The notes under the pieces are model-generated. The model was not told where the DNA came from and did no database searches. It was given only the letters and a program-made list of their open reading frames with translations. Made by a program: the position numbers and the translations under genes. Positions 36,247 to 45,699 of a DNA stretch of 64,000 nt are shown one piece after another. Origin of the DNA: Pedobacter sp. MC2016-24 (GTDB lineage Bacteria > Bacteroidota > Bacteroidia > Sphingobacteriales > Sphingobacteriaceae); assembly GCF_015223055.1 (NCBI RefSeq), contig NZ_JADFBX010000022.1, forward strand, positions 1 to 64,000, given 5' to 3'. Position 1 is the stretch's first letter. Each line of letters begins with the position of its first letter.

Positions 36247-37683
36247 ATGACAAAAGAATTTAACGAAATTAAGAATACCTACCAACGCAATCTTTTTGCA
36301 GCAGTAAGTGATAAGGTCGATACATTGAGCCTATACAAGCAATTGCCCGATATCAGCATTACCGGCGACTATGAAGAAGGCCTCTACCATTTAGCAGCTC
36401 TTTTCACTGATGCAGAGGCCATCCGGTTTTTAAAAGAGGCAGGGTTAAAACCGACTGCTGATAAATATGGCAATACTGCTTTTCATGCACTCACAAATAC
36501 GCGGTTTGATTTTAGCGATCCGAAATTGGATCAAAAAGCTGAGGAAATCTATCACACTGCTCAGGCTTTGCTGAATGTTGGGATCAATCCTAAAAAGAAA
36601 AATGATTCTGGTAAGCTTGCCTATTTTGAAGCAGGGCTGCTCTATATGTATCCATTTCTGACGGCTATGGCTGAAGGAGGTGTCAGGATGGATGTCACTG
36701 AGTCCGGAGGGATGAATCTATTGCACAGCATTTGCGATAAGTTAGTTAACCGTAAAGGCATTCCTGGCGCTGTGGATGCAGTTATTAAAACCGTGCGTAT
36801 ACTGGTTGAAAAGAGTGGCATTGATATCGAAGATAAAGACGTTTACGGCACTACTCCGCTAACCTACGCGCAACGCAGTGGTGTAAAAGAGGTTGCTGCT
36901 TTAATTTCAGGTGATGAAAGTGATATTGCCACCGGTGGGATGACCATCCATGAGGCGGTATTAAATCGTGATGCTACCGCAGTAGAAGCCCTGATCAAGG
37001 CTGGGACTGAGCTAGATGAAATGGCTGACCAATACAGCCGAACGGCGCTCATGTTGGCTTGCGAATATCCTTCTGCCCCGATAGTAAAGTTATTGGCCGA
37101 AGGCGGCGCAGATGTAAGCTTCAGGTCAGGCAACGATGAGACTGCTGTTTATTATCTGATTGTCAAATCCGTAAGCAATCTTGGCAGAGGAATGAGTCGG
37201 GAAATATCGGATGTGGTAAAGATTCTGCAGGTCTTACTGGCAAATGGCCTTGATGTTAATGCTGCGGTTGATAAAGAGGGCAACACCGCACTCAATCTAT
37301 TATGCCAGGCCGGTTACCTCGCTGATCTTAATAACAGGCTGGCTGAGGAATTGATAGATGCCGGAGCTGATGTTAACCAGTCTAACCAATCAGGCAAAAC
37401 ACCTTTAATGTCATTCGCTGAGCGTGGCAATGAAATGAAGTATAACATTGCTGAACTGTTGCTTGATCATGATTCGGATGTCACTTATGTAGATAAATCG
37501 GGTAATACAGCTCTGATTTATGCTGCTGGAAATTCAGACCATATGTCGGGTAAACGGATGATTTCTTTAATTTTAGATAAAGACAAATCAACCCTGAATC
37601 GGGTAAACAATGCCGGGCAAACGGCACTGGTTATTGCCGTTCAGCAAAATAATGAGGCCGTGGTTAAGCAACTAATGATATAA
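36247..37683 (+). CDS. ankyrin-repeat protein
   Basis: 478 aa from the ATG at 36247; a GTG three codons before is also possible. No signal peptide or TM, so cytosolic. About ten ankyrin-type repeats run from residue 50 to the end, for example YGNTAFHALTNT, GMNLLHSICDKL, YGTTPLTYAQRSGVKEVAAL, YSRTALMLACEY, EGNTALNLLCQAG and SGNTALIYAAGN. Ankyrin arrays bind other proteins. It has no neighbour that clearly works with it: a decayed region lies upstream and a broken HTH gene downstream. The partner is unknown. Confidence 0.85.
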   Translation: MTKEFNEIKNTYQRNLFAAVSDKVDTLSLYKQLPDISITGDYEEGLYHLAALFTDAEAIRFLKEAGLKPTADKYGNTAFHALTNTRFDFSDPKLDQKAEEIYHTAQALLNVGINPKKKNDSGKLAYFEAGLLYMYPFLTAMAEGGVRMDVTESGGMNLLHSICDKLVNRKGIPGAVDAVIKTVRILVEKSGIDIEDKDVYGTTPLTYAQRSGVKEVAALISGDESDIATGGMTIHEAVLNRDATAVEALIKAGTELDEMADQYSRTALMLACEYPSAPIVKLLAEGGADVSFRSGNDETAVYYLIVKSVSNLGRGMSREISDVVKILQVLLANGLDVNAAVDKEGNTALNLLCQAGYLADLNNRLAEELIDAGADVNQSNQSGKTPLMSFAERGNEMKYNIAELLLDHDSDVTYVDKSGNTALIYAAGNSDHMSGKRMISLILDKDKSTLNRVNNAGQTALVIAVQQNNEAVVKQLMI

Positions 37684-37776
37684 ATAGGGTCATTATGGAG
37701 AACCAATATCAATCTCGTAACATAATCAGTATAAGACACAATTTTCCCAGGGCTATTGATTCTTCGCACTAGAGGA

Positions 37777-38303
37777 TTATTTCTTACTGATCCTTAATTT
37801 CTCATCAAGTCGCAACTGTGCTTCTATTTCTGGAGTGTTTAATTTTAAATCTTTATATCGTAAATTGAACAATGTTCCCGGTTTCGTTTTAGTAGCAAGT
37901 TCAATCAAATAAAGCTCATGGGTAGATGGAATAACTTTATTATGCTTTATTCTTTTTAAACGATACGGTGTTATACCGGTTCTTTCTGCAATGCATTCGA
38001 CAATACCCCCTTCTACAAAATTAAAAAAATCAAGTATACTGCTTAATTCTACTTTTTTTGGTTGAACGGACTTTAATTTTAGTGTCGGATAAACCCCTTC
38101 CAGAATCTCTTTAATACCGATCCCATCAATGAGTGAGATTAAAAACAATTTATTAGCACTTATACTTTTATGCCCCCATTTCTAAGTTTACTTAATTCGT
38201 CTTGGGGGATACCAGTTTTCGCATATATATCAATGCTAGAAACTCTTCTAGAAGTTAAAAAGGGACCTAAATTGTTATCAGGAATATCAACTTTAATTGC
38301 CAT
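37777..38303 (-). pseudogene. frameshifted protein with two tandem HTH-like repeats
   Basis: Two frames join into one protein. Residues from the ATG at 38303 (MAIKVDIPDNNLGPFLTSRR, then IYAKTGIPQDELSKLRNGG) stop at 38160. The next frame continues with SANKLFLISLIDGIGIKEIL and later CIAERTGITPYRLKRIKHNK and STHELYLIELATKTKPGTLF to 37777. The two halves are internal repeats: AKTG-x7-SKLRNGG...NKLFLISLI aligns with AERTG-x-TPYRLKRIKHNK...HELYLIELA. The shift is by one base near a run of five G at about 38170-38175. It could be a natural mutation, a sequencing error or, less likely, programmed slippage. It is an HTH-type DNA-binding protein by pattern. Confidence 0.5.
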
Positions 38304-38339
38304 ATAAACCTTAAAGATAGTTAGACCGCATTTCGAATC

Positions 38340-38375
38340 TGATTGCAGAACTACAAGAATATAGTTCTGCAATCA
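38340..38375. repeat. strong 14-bp stem-loop
   Basis: TGATTGCAGAACTA and TAGTTCTGCAATCA are perfect inverted copies around an 8-nt loop. No T-run follows on either strand. It lies 36 bp upstream of the HTH gene start and about 107 bp after the end of the DUF5977 gene. It could be an operator, an mRNA processing site or a weak terminator. Confidence 0.65.
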
Positions 38376-38482
38376 AATCCAAGTTACAATATCGATTGAA
38401 ATCAACAATATGCCAGCAATAGCTAGTGTTAAATTTATTAACTATGGTAGGTTTAATGCTTACTGCATTGGTGTTAAATAAG

Positions 38483-39487
38483 TTATGGTTCAATTTCTCC
38501 TGCGCATTGATAAAGGACTGTTTCATAATAATTTATACTTATGCTTCCGTCACTGAATTGAAAGTGATATGTATTGTCAAAATAACCACTTTCAGCTCGA
38601 GATGGCACCGATTCTGTACACTTTCGGATACCTGCTTCTTGGACTCCATTAATATATCTAAGGCTCCCCCTTAAATGACAACCTGTCGATGCATTAGCAT
38701 ATTGTTGTCCATTTGAAGATAAGTCAGAGGCCGCTTTTTGATCCGCATCGGCTTGTGAGATCGCTGATTTATGCTTCCCTGCAAAAACTACATAAGTAAC
38801 ATCAGCACCTTCGTAACCACTGGGGCAATCATTTTTTGTAAAGATCCCTGTGACAGCTATATTATAATAAACTTGCTTACAAGTAAGATTTGCATTTGCA
38901 GCGTTCTGACCATTTGCAGCAATTTTTGCATCAGCTAACGCATTTGCTGCGGCTTGTGAGGGTGCAGTAAACTCGTTAGCGGGAACAGTGTAAGTATAAG
39001 GATCGGATTCAAGTCCGGATGCACAATCATTTTTGTAAAAGGTTTTTGATCTTGCCTGATTTCCATAGGATGTGGGAGCTGGAACATGTTTAATTGTTAA
39101 TGTTATAGATTTTGTTTCGTTTGACGCTGTTGTACCATTAATAACGACATTAAATTTAAGTGTTATAGTGTAATCATAGGTAGGGTGACTATTGGTGAAT
39201 TTCATTCTTAATGAAGTCGGGGCATGAGTTGCATTATTGTAAGTTTGGTCATAGGCGACTAGCTCCATCTGGATATAGCTAGCAGCAAATACATCAGGTG
39301 AAGAACTAGTGATTCCAGTTGTATTGGGAATTGTAATTGCAGCAAAATAACTTGAGTTAGTTTCTCCAACACCACTAATGGTAACAGTACCACCAGATTC
39401 GATAGTGGTGGGGCTTGCACTTAAAGATTGTGCATAGCCTGATAAACAATACATAAAGACACAGATTGTTAGAATTAATTTTTTCAT
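38483..39487 (-). CDS. secreted DUF5977-type repeat protein
   Basis: 334 aa. Signal peptide 1-19 (ending GYAQ). An Ig-like beta domain (about 20-135) is followed by two DUF5977-like repeats: ARSKTFYKNDCASGLESDPY through QNAANANLTC, and then FTKNDCPSGYEGADVTYVVF through QQYANASTGC. Each has paired Cys, an Ala/Asp-rich helix and the NGQ-x-x-A-N motif. DUF5977 domains occur at the end of large Bacteroidota surface proteins, often with type IX or adhesin functions. This one is short and has no typical sorting domain. It is probably exported; the role is unknown. Confidence 0.7.
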   Translation of the reverse strand: MKKLILTICVFMYCLSGYAQSLSASPTTIESGGTVTISGVGETNSSYFAAITIPNTTGITSSSPDVFAASYIQMELVAYDQTYNNATHAPTSLRMKFTNSHPTYDYTITLKFNVVINGTTASNETKSITLTIKHVPAPTSYGNQARSKTFYKNDCASGLESDPYTYTVPANEFTAPSQAAANALADAKIAANGQNAANANLTCKQVYYNIAVTGIFTKNDCPSGYEGADVTYVVFAGKHKSAISQADADQKAASDLSSNGQQYANASTGCHLRGSLRYINGVQEAGIRKCTESVPSRAESGYFDNTYHFQFSDGSISINYYETVLYQCAGEIEP

Positions 39488-39657
39488 AGGATTAATTTGA
39501 GATTGGTTTATAATAGGGGATTTAAAATTCTTACGAACTCCAGCTTAGACAGCGAAGAAGATGTTTAGGATGAGGGATGGTGGGGGAGAGATTTTTCATA
39601 ACGTTAATTTGAAAGTGTATGACTAAAGTTAATTACTTTTGGTTGATATTCAAAATT

Positions 39658-42225
39658 TTATCTAAAATTGTTGAATTTAAGACTGAGGCCGAAAAGGAAG
39701 TATCTGTTCAAGTTTGAGTACTTTATGGACTGAGTATATGTTGGGCCAAATGTATTATTTCTGTACTTAAACGACTTGAAAACGTCATAGCCTTTTATCC
39801 ATATGATACCATATTTATTAAAGATGAATCTTTTAACTTCTGTGTTTAACGCCCAGTTAAAATTATTATTGATATTGCCTTTGTCAACGTTAATAATAGG
39901 ATAATTGTTAATTTGAAATCCCCATAGGTTAAGCGCTATTTTATCAGTGTATGTCAGGCTGGCTAAGGTTTGCTTCTTGGTATTATAAACGTACTCATTG
40001 TACGAAATTGTTATCGAAGGTGACACAGATAAAGCTTTTGCTAACGTTCTGGTTGTTGATAGGCTTTGATTTAAAACTATCCCACTAGTGACAGATTTTT
40101 CTCCATTTACAATATTAGGCATCTCATTATAGCCTAAACCTATTCTGTAATTAAAGAGCCCAATACTCGAAAAGATTTTTGAGATTGACAGACTAATTTG
40201 TGAAGATGTTGATGTGCCTATGTTATCAATGAAGTTAATTTGGGATTTGCCTATTATTGCCCTTGTATTAATGCCATGCTTAGAATAATATCTACTTACT
40301 TCTGAGGCTATAGTATAATTTAATGAATCCGACTTTTTAAAATCGTAAGACAGGTTTAGATTATGTTTAATTTCAGGTTTAAGTTTGGCATTACCATCCA
40401 TTTGAGAAATTAAATCGAAAGTGTTATCCATGCTGGTTAATTGATTAACAGTTGGATAATTAGTCTTTATCGAGTAGGTCCCTTGGAGTGTTCTTTTTTT
40501 ATTTATTCTTCGATCCATTCTAAAATCCAGGTCAATGTTTAAAAACACAGGCACAGGGTTTTGTTCTGTATTTAATTCTCTGGTGTTTCTCGTTCCTTGA
40601 AGTATTCCCGAAATAGAAGTTTTTTGAAATGTTTTCTGTAATACAATTCCGGAGGATAAATAAATGGTTTTAAATCGAATTTTATTGTTAGAAGCGTAAT
40701 TTGAGGTATCAGTCACATTAGATAAATAATCGGAAGTTTCATTCTTATATGAAGCCAGAAACTTTATAAACCCATGATCACCTAGCGGTTCAGTAAAGTA
40801 GGTGTTAAGTCCCAAATCATTTTCCTTAATGCGCCTATTGCTTAATCCTAGACCCTGATTAGATTGATCCAGAATGTTTACTCGCTCATCTGTCCGGTTT
40901 AGTAAAGCTTTTGAACCAATCTCGACCTGAAATAGCCGCCCCTTTTTTATGAATGATTTCTTTTCATATTTAATTGAATTGGAAAGGGACCTGCTATAAA
41001 TTTTTCTTTTTTTATAAACATCCGAGAATATTTTACCGGCATCAGATTGGATATAGTATTGTGCGCTGTCTAAATTTTTTATTTCTCCTAAGTTAAACGT
41101 ATTGTCTAGCAATAATAAGTTTAGAGAATCTATTCTGTATTTTAGGTCAAATTTCAAGTCTTCTATTTCAATGGAACTTGATGAAATTGAATTTCTTGTT
41201 TTAGAAAATTGATTACTATTTGCCTCAGTTCTTTCGGACTCGGATTCATAAACTTTGCTTTCAGATTTGACCTTTGCTGAGAAATTTAGTTCAATTTTGC
41301 GTAGAAATACATTTCTATAAGTTATTTTGCCGTATTTTTTAACGATGTTATTCCCCGTTGCAGAGAAACTAATGACAGGTTCAGCTAAGGCATCATTAAT
41401 GCCTATGTTATTTAACCCTCCAATAAAAGATATCTGCCGTTGTTTCGTATACGTATACAATTCTGTATTGATAACATATCTGCCTGAAGTTCCAACTCCA
41501 GGAGATATACTTCCAAATATTCCTTTTTGATATTTTTCTTTGATTTTTAAATTTAACTTTATTGTCGGTCTTAATAATGTCGTATTTGTTAGACTATCAA
41601 TATTGGTCTCGATAATTTCGATGGTGTTTAGAACTAATGCGGGTATTTTATCATAAATACCTGCAGTGCTTTTACCAAAGAACGAATCTCCGTTAACTAG
41701 AATATCAGAAACCGGATTTCCTTTGTAAAATAGTTTTCCGTTTGCATCCTTGCTTAATCCCTTTTGAGAAAATAGGTCGTCGATCATGACGGATCTTTCA
41801 AAGATTTCTTTTGACAAATCGATGCTTGAAGTATCTCGATACCTTCTGTTTTTTTTAATGATCACCTCTTTAAGGTGAATGGTGTTTGCGGTTAATTCGA
41901 ACTTTCCTAAAAATGGAATCTTGTTTAGCCCTGCTGTTTTGTTACTATCGAGTTGAATTTCTGAAGAATGATAGTTTAAGTGGCTTATTTTTAAAGTGAT
42001 AAAAGTTCTTATTATATTGAACGGAATTGAGAAATAGCCTGAAGTATCGGAAGTGGTGTTGTAAATGGATTTATTTCCTTTGATAACTTGTACACCCGCG
42101 TTTGATATTGGAAGTTTAGAATCATAGTCGAATACTTTCCCTTTTACAGCCTCTAAAGTTTGCGATTTTGAAGTTGTGAAGATAAAGATAAAGAAGAAGC
42201 ACAATAGGAAGGAGCGTTTCGCCAT
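39658..42225 (-). CDS. outer-membrane beta-barrel protein with a carboxypeptidase-like N-terminal domain
   Basis: 855 aa. Signal peptide 1-21 (ending SKSQ). CarboxypepD_reg domain at about 24-105 (VKGKVFDYDSKLPISNAGVQ). A reduced plug is seen at FYKGNPVSDILVNGDSFFG (about 165-184). A long barrel runs from about 235 to the end (ending LFGLSLKFNNFR, aromatic C-terminus). It matches the TonB-receptor-like barrel group of Bacteroidota whose partners are often GLPGLI proteins; none is present here. No clear TonB box is seen. It is in the same direction as the DUF5977 gene with a 170-bp spacer. Confidence 0.75.
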   Translation of the reverse strand: MAKRSFLLCFFFIFIFTTSKSQTLEAVKGKVFDYDSKLPISNAGVQVIKGNKSIYNTTSDTSGYFSIPFNIIRTFITLKISHLNYHSSEIQLDSNKTAGLNKIPFLGKFELTANTIHLKEVIIKKNRRYRDTSSIDLSKEIFERSVMIDDLFSQKGLSKDANGKLFYKGNPVSDILVNGDSFFGKSTAGIYDKIPALVLNTIEIIETNIDSLTNTTLLRPTIKLNLKIKEKYQKGIFGSISPGVGTSGRYVINTELYTYTKQRQISFIGGLNNIGINDALAEPVISFSATGNNIVKKYGKITYRNVFLRKIELNFSAKVKSESKVYESESERTEANSNQFSKTRNSISSSSIEIEDLKFDLKYRIDSLNLLLLDNTFNLGEIKNLDSAQYYIQSDAGKIFSDVYKKRKIYSRSLSNSIKYEKKSFIKKGRLFQVEIGSKALLNRTDERVNILDQSNQGLGLSNRRIKENDLGLNTYFTEPLGDHGFIKFLASYKNETSDYLSNVTDTSNYASNNKIRFKTIYLSSGIVLQKTFQKTSISGILQGTRNTRELNTEQNPVPVFLNIDLDFRMDRRINKKRTLQGTYSIKTNYPTVNQLTSMDNTFDLISQMDGNAKLKPEIKHNLNLSYDFKKSDSLNYTIASEVSRYYSKHGINTRAIIGKSQINFIDNIGTSTSSQISLSISKIFSSIGLFNYRIGLGYNEMPNIVNGEKSVTSGIVLNQSLSTTRTLAKALSVSPSITISYNEYVYNTKKQTLASLTYTDKIALNLWGFQINNYPIINVDKGNINNNFNWALNTEVKRFIFNKYGIIWIKGYDVFKSFKYRNNTFGPTYTQSIKYSNLNRYFLFGLSLKFNNFR

Positions 42226-42579
42226 TAATCAATATTTTTGTTTGGAATTGACGTTTGAGCACGGCTTTTGATCTGATTTTTTAGTCATAATTACGCTGCT
42301 TTGTTGCTAAAGTAGTGAAAATAGTTCAGGTTAATAACCAAATTATGAAAGACGAGATTTGAAATGTTCGACCCGGTAAATTATCGTAGAGAGAAGTTCA
42401 CTTGCGTTGAATCCTTGATCGGAAGGGACCTAAATAAATTAAAGGTTAGTTTCTGAAGTCAACATATGTCCAGTTTTCTTAAAAAATGAACATATGTCTA
42501 ATGTATGTCCAGAATTTAATATTTTTCAAGGTCATGTCCAGACAGGTTTAAAAGTATGGACAACTCCGCGAGTGTAGCG
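42226..42579. other. gene-free spacer with ATGTCCAG repeats
   Basis: No gene is seen in these 354 bp. Four ATGTCCAG-like units lie at 42466 (ATGTCCAG), 42494 (ATGTCTAA), 42505 (ATGTCCAG) and 42534 (ATGTCCAG). Two of them sit in ACATATGTC contexts, which are palindromic at ATAT. They may be binding sites or the edge of an old mobile element. Confidence 0.45.
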
Positions 42580-43482
42580 CTATTTAAAATTTAGGATGAC
42601 GTTATTTCCTTGCACAGTCATCTTTAATGCACTTCCCAACACCATCGCTCTATTGTCTTCAATATGCCCTACAGGTGCATTAAAGCACACCGGATAATCA
42701 TATTCTTTTACAACATCCCAAATCACCTCTTCCGTGCTTGCACCAAACGGAATGCTTTCTGTTCCCGTTTCATTAAAAGCACCAACAATCAGTCCTTTCA
42801 ATTTGGCCAGTTTTCCCGCCCGCTTAAGCAAACGCATCATCCGGTCAATTGAATATTCATGCTCGCCTACATCTTCAATGAACAGTATCTTATCCGTATA
42901 ATCCATTTCTGAAACAGAGCCCTGAACCGCGATTAACAAGGTTAAGTTACCACCGATTAAAATGCCTTCGGCCTGGCCTTCCCGATTAGGAAACGTGCTT
43001 TCAAAAGTATATTCAATAGAGGCGGTGCCAAATAGAGACTGATGCAGAGAAACAAGTGACGCTGCACTCGCATCTTCGAAATTGTAAGGCATTTGTCCGT
43101 GGATGCTCTGAGTCTGTTCACGAGCTAGCAAATGCGATAACAATACCGTGATGTCACTATAGCCGACCACCCATTTGGGATGTTTGTTAAACAAGGTGAA
43201 ATCCAGATCGTCAATAATTCTGACCGTGCCATATCCACCTCGGCCTGCAATAATAGCCTTGATTTCCGGATCGTCTAAAAAATTTTGCAAATCTTCTGCC
43301 CTCAGCTCGTCACTTCCGGCAAATTGATGATAGCCTGCAGAAACCGTTTTACCCAGCATAACTTCCAGTCCCCATTGCCTAAATACCTCCAGAGCCGCAT
43401 CAATGCTTTTAGGTAATTTCTTGGCTGGACAAACAATTGCTATTTTGTCTCCTTTTTTTAAATACGGCGGCTGTTTAATCAT
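42580..43482 (-). CDS. LD-carboxypeptidase (peptidase family S66)
   Basis: 300 aa from the ATG at 43482 (MIKQPPYLKKGD); an in-frame TTG further up is unlikely. The S66 nucleophile is Ser in WVVGYSDITVLL. The Glu and His partners are in LFIEDVGEHEYSIDRMMRL and APVGHIEDNRAM. It cuts the tetrapeptide side chain of peptidoglycan fragments between L-lysine/DAP and D-Ala during recycling in the cytosol. The start lies close to, and divergent from, metG. Confidence 0.93.
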   Translation of the reverse strand: MIKQPPYLKKGDKIAIVCPAKKLPKSIDAALEVFRQWGLEVMLGKTVSAGYHQFAGSDELRAEDLQNFLDDPEIKAIIAGRGGYGTVRIIDDLDFTLFNKHPKWVVGYSDITVLLSHLLAREQTQSIHGQMPYNFEDASAASLVSLHQSLFGTASIEYTFESTFPNREGQAEGILIGGNLTLLIAVQGSVSEMDYTDKILFIEDVGEHEYSIDRMMRLLKRAGKLAKLKGLIVGAFNETGTESIPFGASTEEVIWDVVKEYDYPVCFNAPVGHIEDNRAMVLGSALKMTVQGNNVILNFK

Positions 43483-43522
43483 AGGTAAAACACTTATCTT
43501 TGACAAAATAATAAAAATAGTT

Positions 43523-45631
43523 TTGGATAACAGTAAAATAAAAAGATATACAGTTACGGCTGCGCTTCCCTATACTAACGGGCCTGTCCATATTGGGCAC
43601 TTGGCTGGTGTTTATTTACCTGCAGATACCTATGTAAGGTATTTGCGTTCAAATAAGCGCGATGTTAAATTTATTTGCGGATCTGATGAGAATGGTGTTC
43701 CCATTACATTAAAAGCTAAAAAGGAGGGCGTAACGCCCCAGGTAATTGTAGATAAGTACCATAAAATTATAGGCGATTCCTTCAAAGAGTTCGGTGTTTC
43801 TTTCGATATATATCATCGTACCTCATCTTTGATGCATCACCAGACTGCTTCAGATTTCTTCGAAAATCTATATAAAAAAGGCGTATTTACAGAAGAAATT
43901 ACAGAACAGTACTATGATGAAAAGGCACAAACCTTTTTAGCAGATAGGTACATTACGGGTACATGTCCGAAATGTGGCAATGAAAATGCATATGGAGATC
44001 AGTGCGAAAACTGCGGTAGTACATTAAATGCCACAGATCTGATCAACCCAAAGTCTACGCTATCTGGCGAACCTCCGGTACGGAAAGAAACCAAAAACTG
44101 GTTCTTGCCCTTGGATAAATATGAAGATCGCTTAAGGAAATATATTGACAGTCATAAAGAATGGAAGCCAAATGTTTTTGGACAGTGCCAGTCCTGGTTA
44201 AATGCAGGCTTACAACCTCGTGCCATGACCAGAGATCTGGATTGGGGTGTTAAAGTTCCGGTAAAAGACGCGGAAGGTAAAGTCCTTTATGTATGGTTTG
44301 ATGCACCTATTGGTTATATCTCTGCCACTAAAGAATTGTTCGAATATGCGCGCCTGGATGTTTGGAATCCAAAAGCAGAAGAGTTTTACATCAACCAAAA
44401 TGGCCTGGAAAAAGAGAGTTGGGAAGATTATTGGAAAGATGAAGAAACCAAACTGGTTCACTTTATCGGAAAAGACAACATCGTATTCCATTGCATCATA
44501 TTCCCGGCGATGCTGATGGCGCATGGTGATTATATCCTGGCTGATAACGTTCCTGCCAACGAGTTCCTGAACCTGGAAGGCAACAAAATATCCACTTCTA
44601 AAAACTGGGCTGTTTGGTTAAATGAGTACCTGGTGGAGTTTAAAGATAAGCAGGATGTATTGCGTTATGTATTAACTGCTACTGCACCGGAAACTAAGGA
44701 CAATGATTTTACCTGGAAAGATTTTCAGGCACGCAATAACAATGAGCTGGTTGCTGTTTTGGGTAATTTTATCAATAGGGTAGTCGTATTAACTCATAAA
44801 TACTTTAATGGTAAAGTTCCAATGTGCATGGAAATCTTGCCTGAAGATCAACAAGTAATTGACGAACTGGCGGCTTATCCGGCAAAAATCAGTGCATCAA
44901 TTGAAAACTATCGCTTTAGAGAAGCGCTTGGTGAGGTGATGAATGTGGCACGTTTGGGTAATAAGTACCTGGCGGAGACTGAGCCATGGAAAGTGATTAA
45001 AACAGATGAAGATCGCGTCCGTACCATCTTGAACATCAGTTTGCAGATTGCAGCGAACATCGAAATCTTAATTGAGCCTTTCTTGCCGTTTACAGCAGAC
45101 AAATTAATGAAAATGCTAAACTACGGTGGTCATTTATGGGAAGATGCCGGCAAGGTGAATTTATTGCACCGTGGGCACCAGTTGAACGATCCTGTTTTAT
45201 TGTTCGAGAAAATCGAAGATGAAGAAGTGCAGGCACAGATCGATAAACTGAACAAAAGTAAGGCAGATAACACAGCAGCTTCGGCAACGGTTGAACCTGC
45301 TAAGGAAAATATCCAATTTGACCAGTTTACAGCGATTGACATTCGCGTGGCGACCATCATAGCTGCAGAGAAGGTAGAAAAGACTAAGAAGCTTTTAAAA
45401 TTGACATTGGATACGGGGATAGACCAGCGCACGGTGGTATCAGGTATCGCTGAGTACTACAAGCCTGAAGATATCATTGGTCAGCAAGTGAGTCTGATTG
45501 TGAATCTTGCCCCAAGAGAGATTAAAGGAATTCTTTCTCAAGGAATGATCCTCATGTCTGAAAATGCAGAAGGTAAGCTGGCTTTTGTTGCACCTACACA
45601 AAGCCACAATAACGGAAGTACGATCCGATAG
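43523..45631 (+). CDS. metG: methionine-tRNA ligase
   Basis: 702 aa if begun at the TTG at 43523 (DNSKIKRYTVTAALPYTNGP). There is no ATG near the conserved N-terminus, and the longer frame reaches into the divergent LD-carboxypeptidase gene. Class I motifs: HIGH as PVHIGHLAGV (about 17-26), and KMSKS as KISTSKNWA (about 345). A four-Cys zinc knob is seen (CPKCGNENAYGDQCENCGS). The C-terminal Trbp111-like tRNA-binding domain is at about 590-702 (IDIRVATIIAAEKVEKTKKL). It charges tRNA-Met for translation. A terminator follows 20 bp after the stop. Confidence 0.95.
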   Translation: MDNSKIKRYTVTAALPYTNGPVHIGHLAGVYLPADTYVRYLRSNKRDVKFICGSDENGVPITLKAKKEGVTPQVIVDKYHKIIGDSFKEFGVSFDIYHRTSSLMHHQTASDFFENLYKKGVFTEEITEQYYDEKAQTFLADRYITGTCPKCGNENAYGDQCENCGSTLNATDLINPKSTLSGEPPVRKETKNWFLPLDKYEDRLRKYIDSHKEWKPNVFGQCQSWLNAGLQPRAMTRDLDWGVKVPVKDAEGKVLYVWFDAPIGYISATKELFEYARLDVWNPKAEEFYINQNGLEKESWEDYWKDEETKLVHFIGKDNIVFHCIIFPAMLMAHGDYILADNVPANEFLNLEGNKISTSKNWAVWLNEYLVEFKDKQDVLRYVLTATAPETKDNDFTWKDFQARNNNELVAVLGNFINRVVVLTHKYFNGKVPMCMEILPEDQQVIDELAAYPAKISASIENYRFREALGEVMNVARLGNKYLAETEPWKVIKTDEDRVRTILNISLQIAANIEILIEPFLPFTADKLMKMLNYGGHLWEDAGKVNLLHRGHQLNDPVLLFEKIEDEEVQAQIDKLNKSKADNTAASATVEPAKENIQFDQFTAIDIRVATIIAAEKVEKTKKLLKLTLDTGIDQRTVVSGIAEYYKPEDIIGQQVSLIVNLAPREIKGILSQGMILMSENAEGKLAFVAPTQSHNNGSTIR

Positions 45632-45650
45632 GGCAAAAAAATAATATGCA

Positions 45651-45678
45651 AAAAAGGCTGGATTAATCCAGCCTTTTT
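45651..45678. terminator. bidirectional terminator between metG and a secreted-protein gene
   Basis: Arms AAAAAGGCTGGATT and AATCCAGCCTTTTT form a nearly symmetric stem with A and T runs on the two sides, so it can stop transcripts from both convergent genes. Confidence 0.9.
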
Positions 45679-45699
45679 CATTAGGGATGATGTTATTTA

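Noticed and set aside
36864..37133. 89-codon minus-strand frame inside the ankyrin gene
   Set aside because: Shadow of the repeat-rich coding strand; no family pattern.
38311..38526. 71-codon minus-strand frame overlapping the DUF5977 gene end
   Set aside because: Contains the strong stem-loop and overlaps the real gene; no family pattern.
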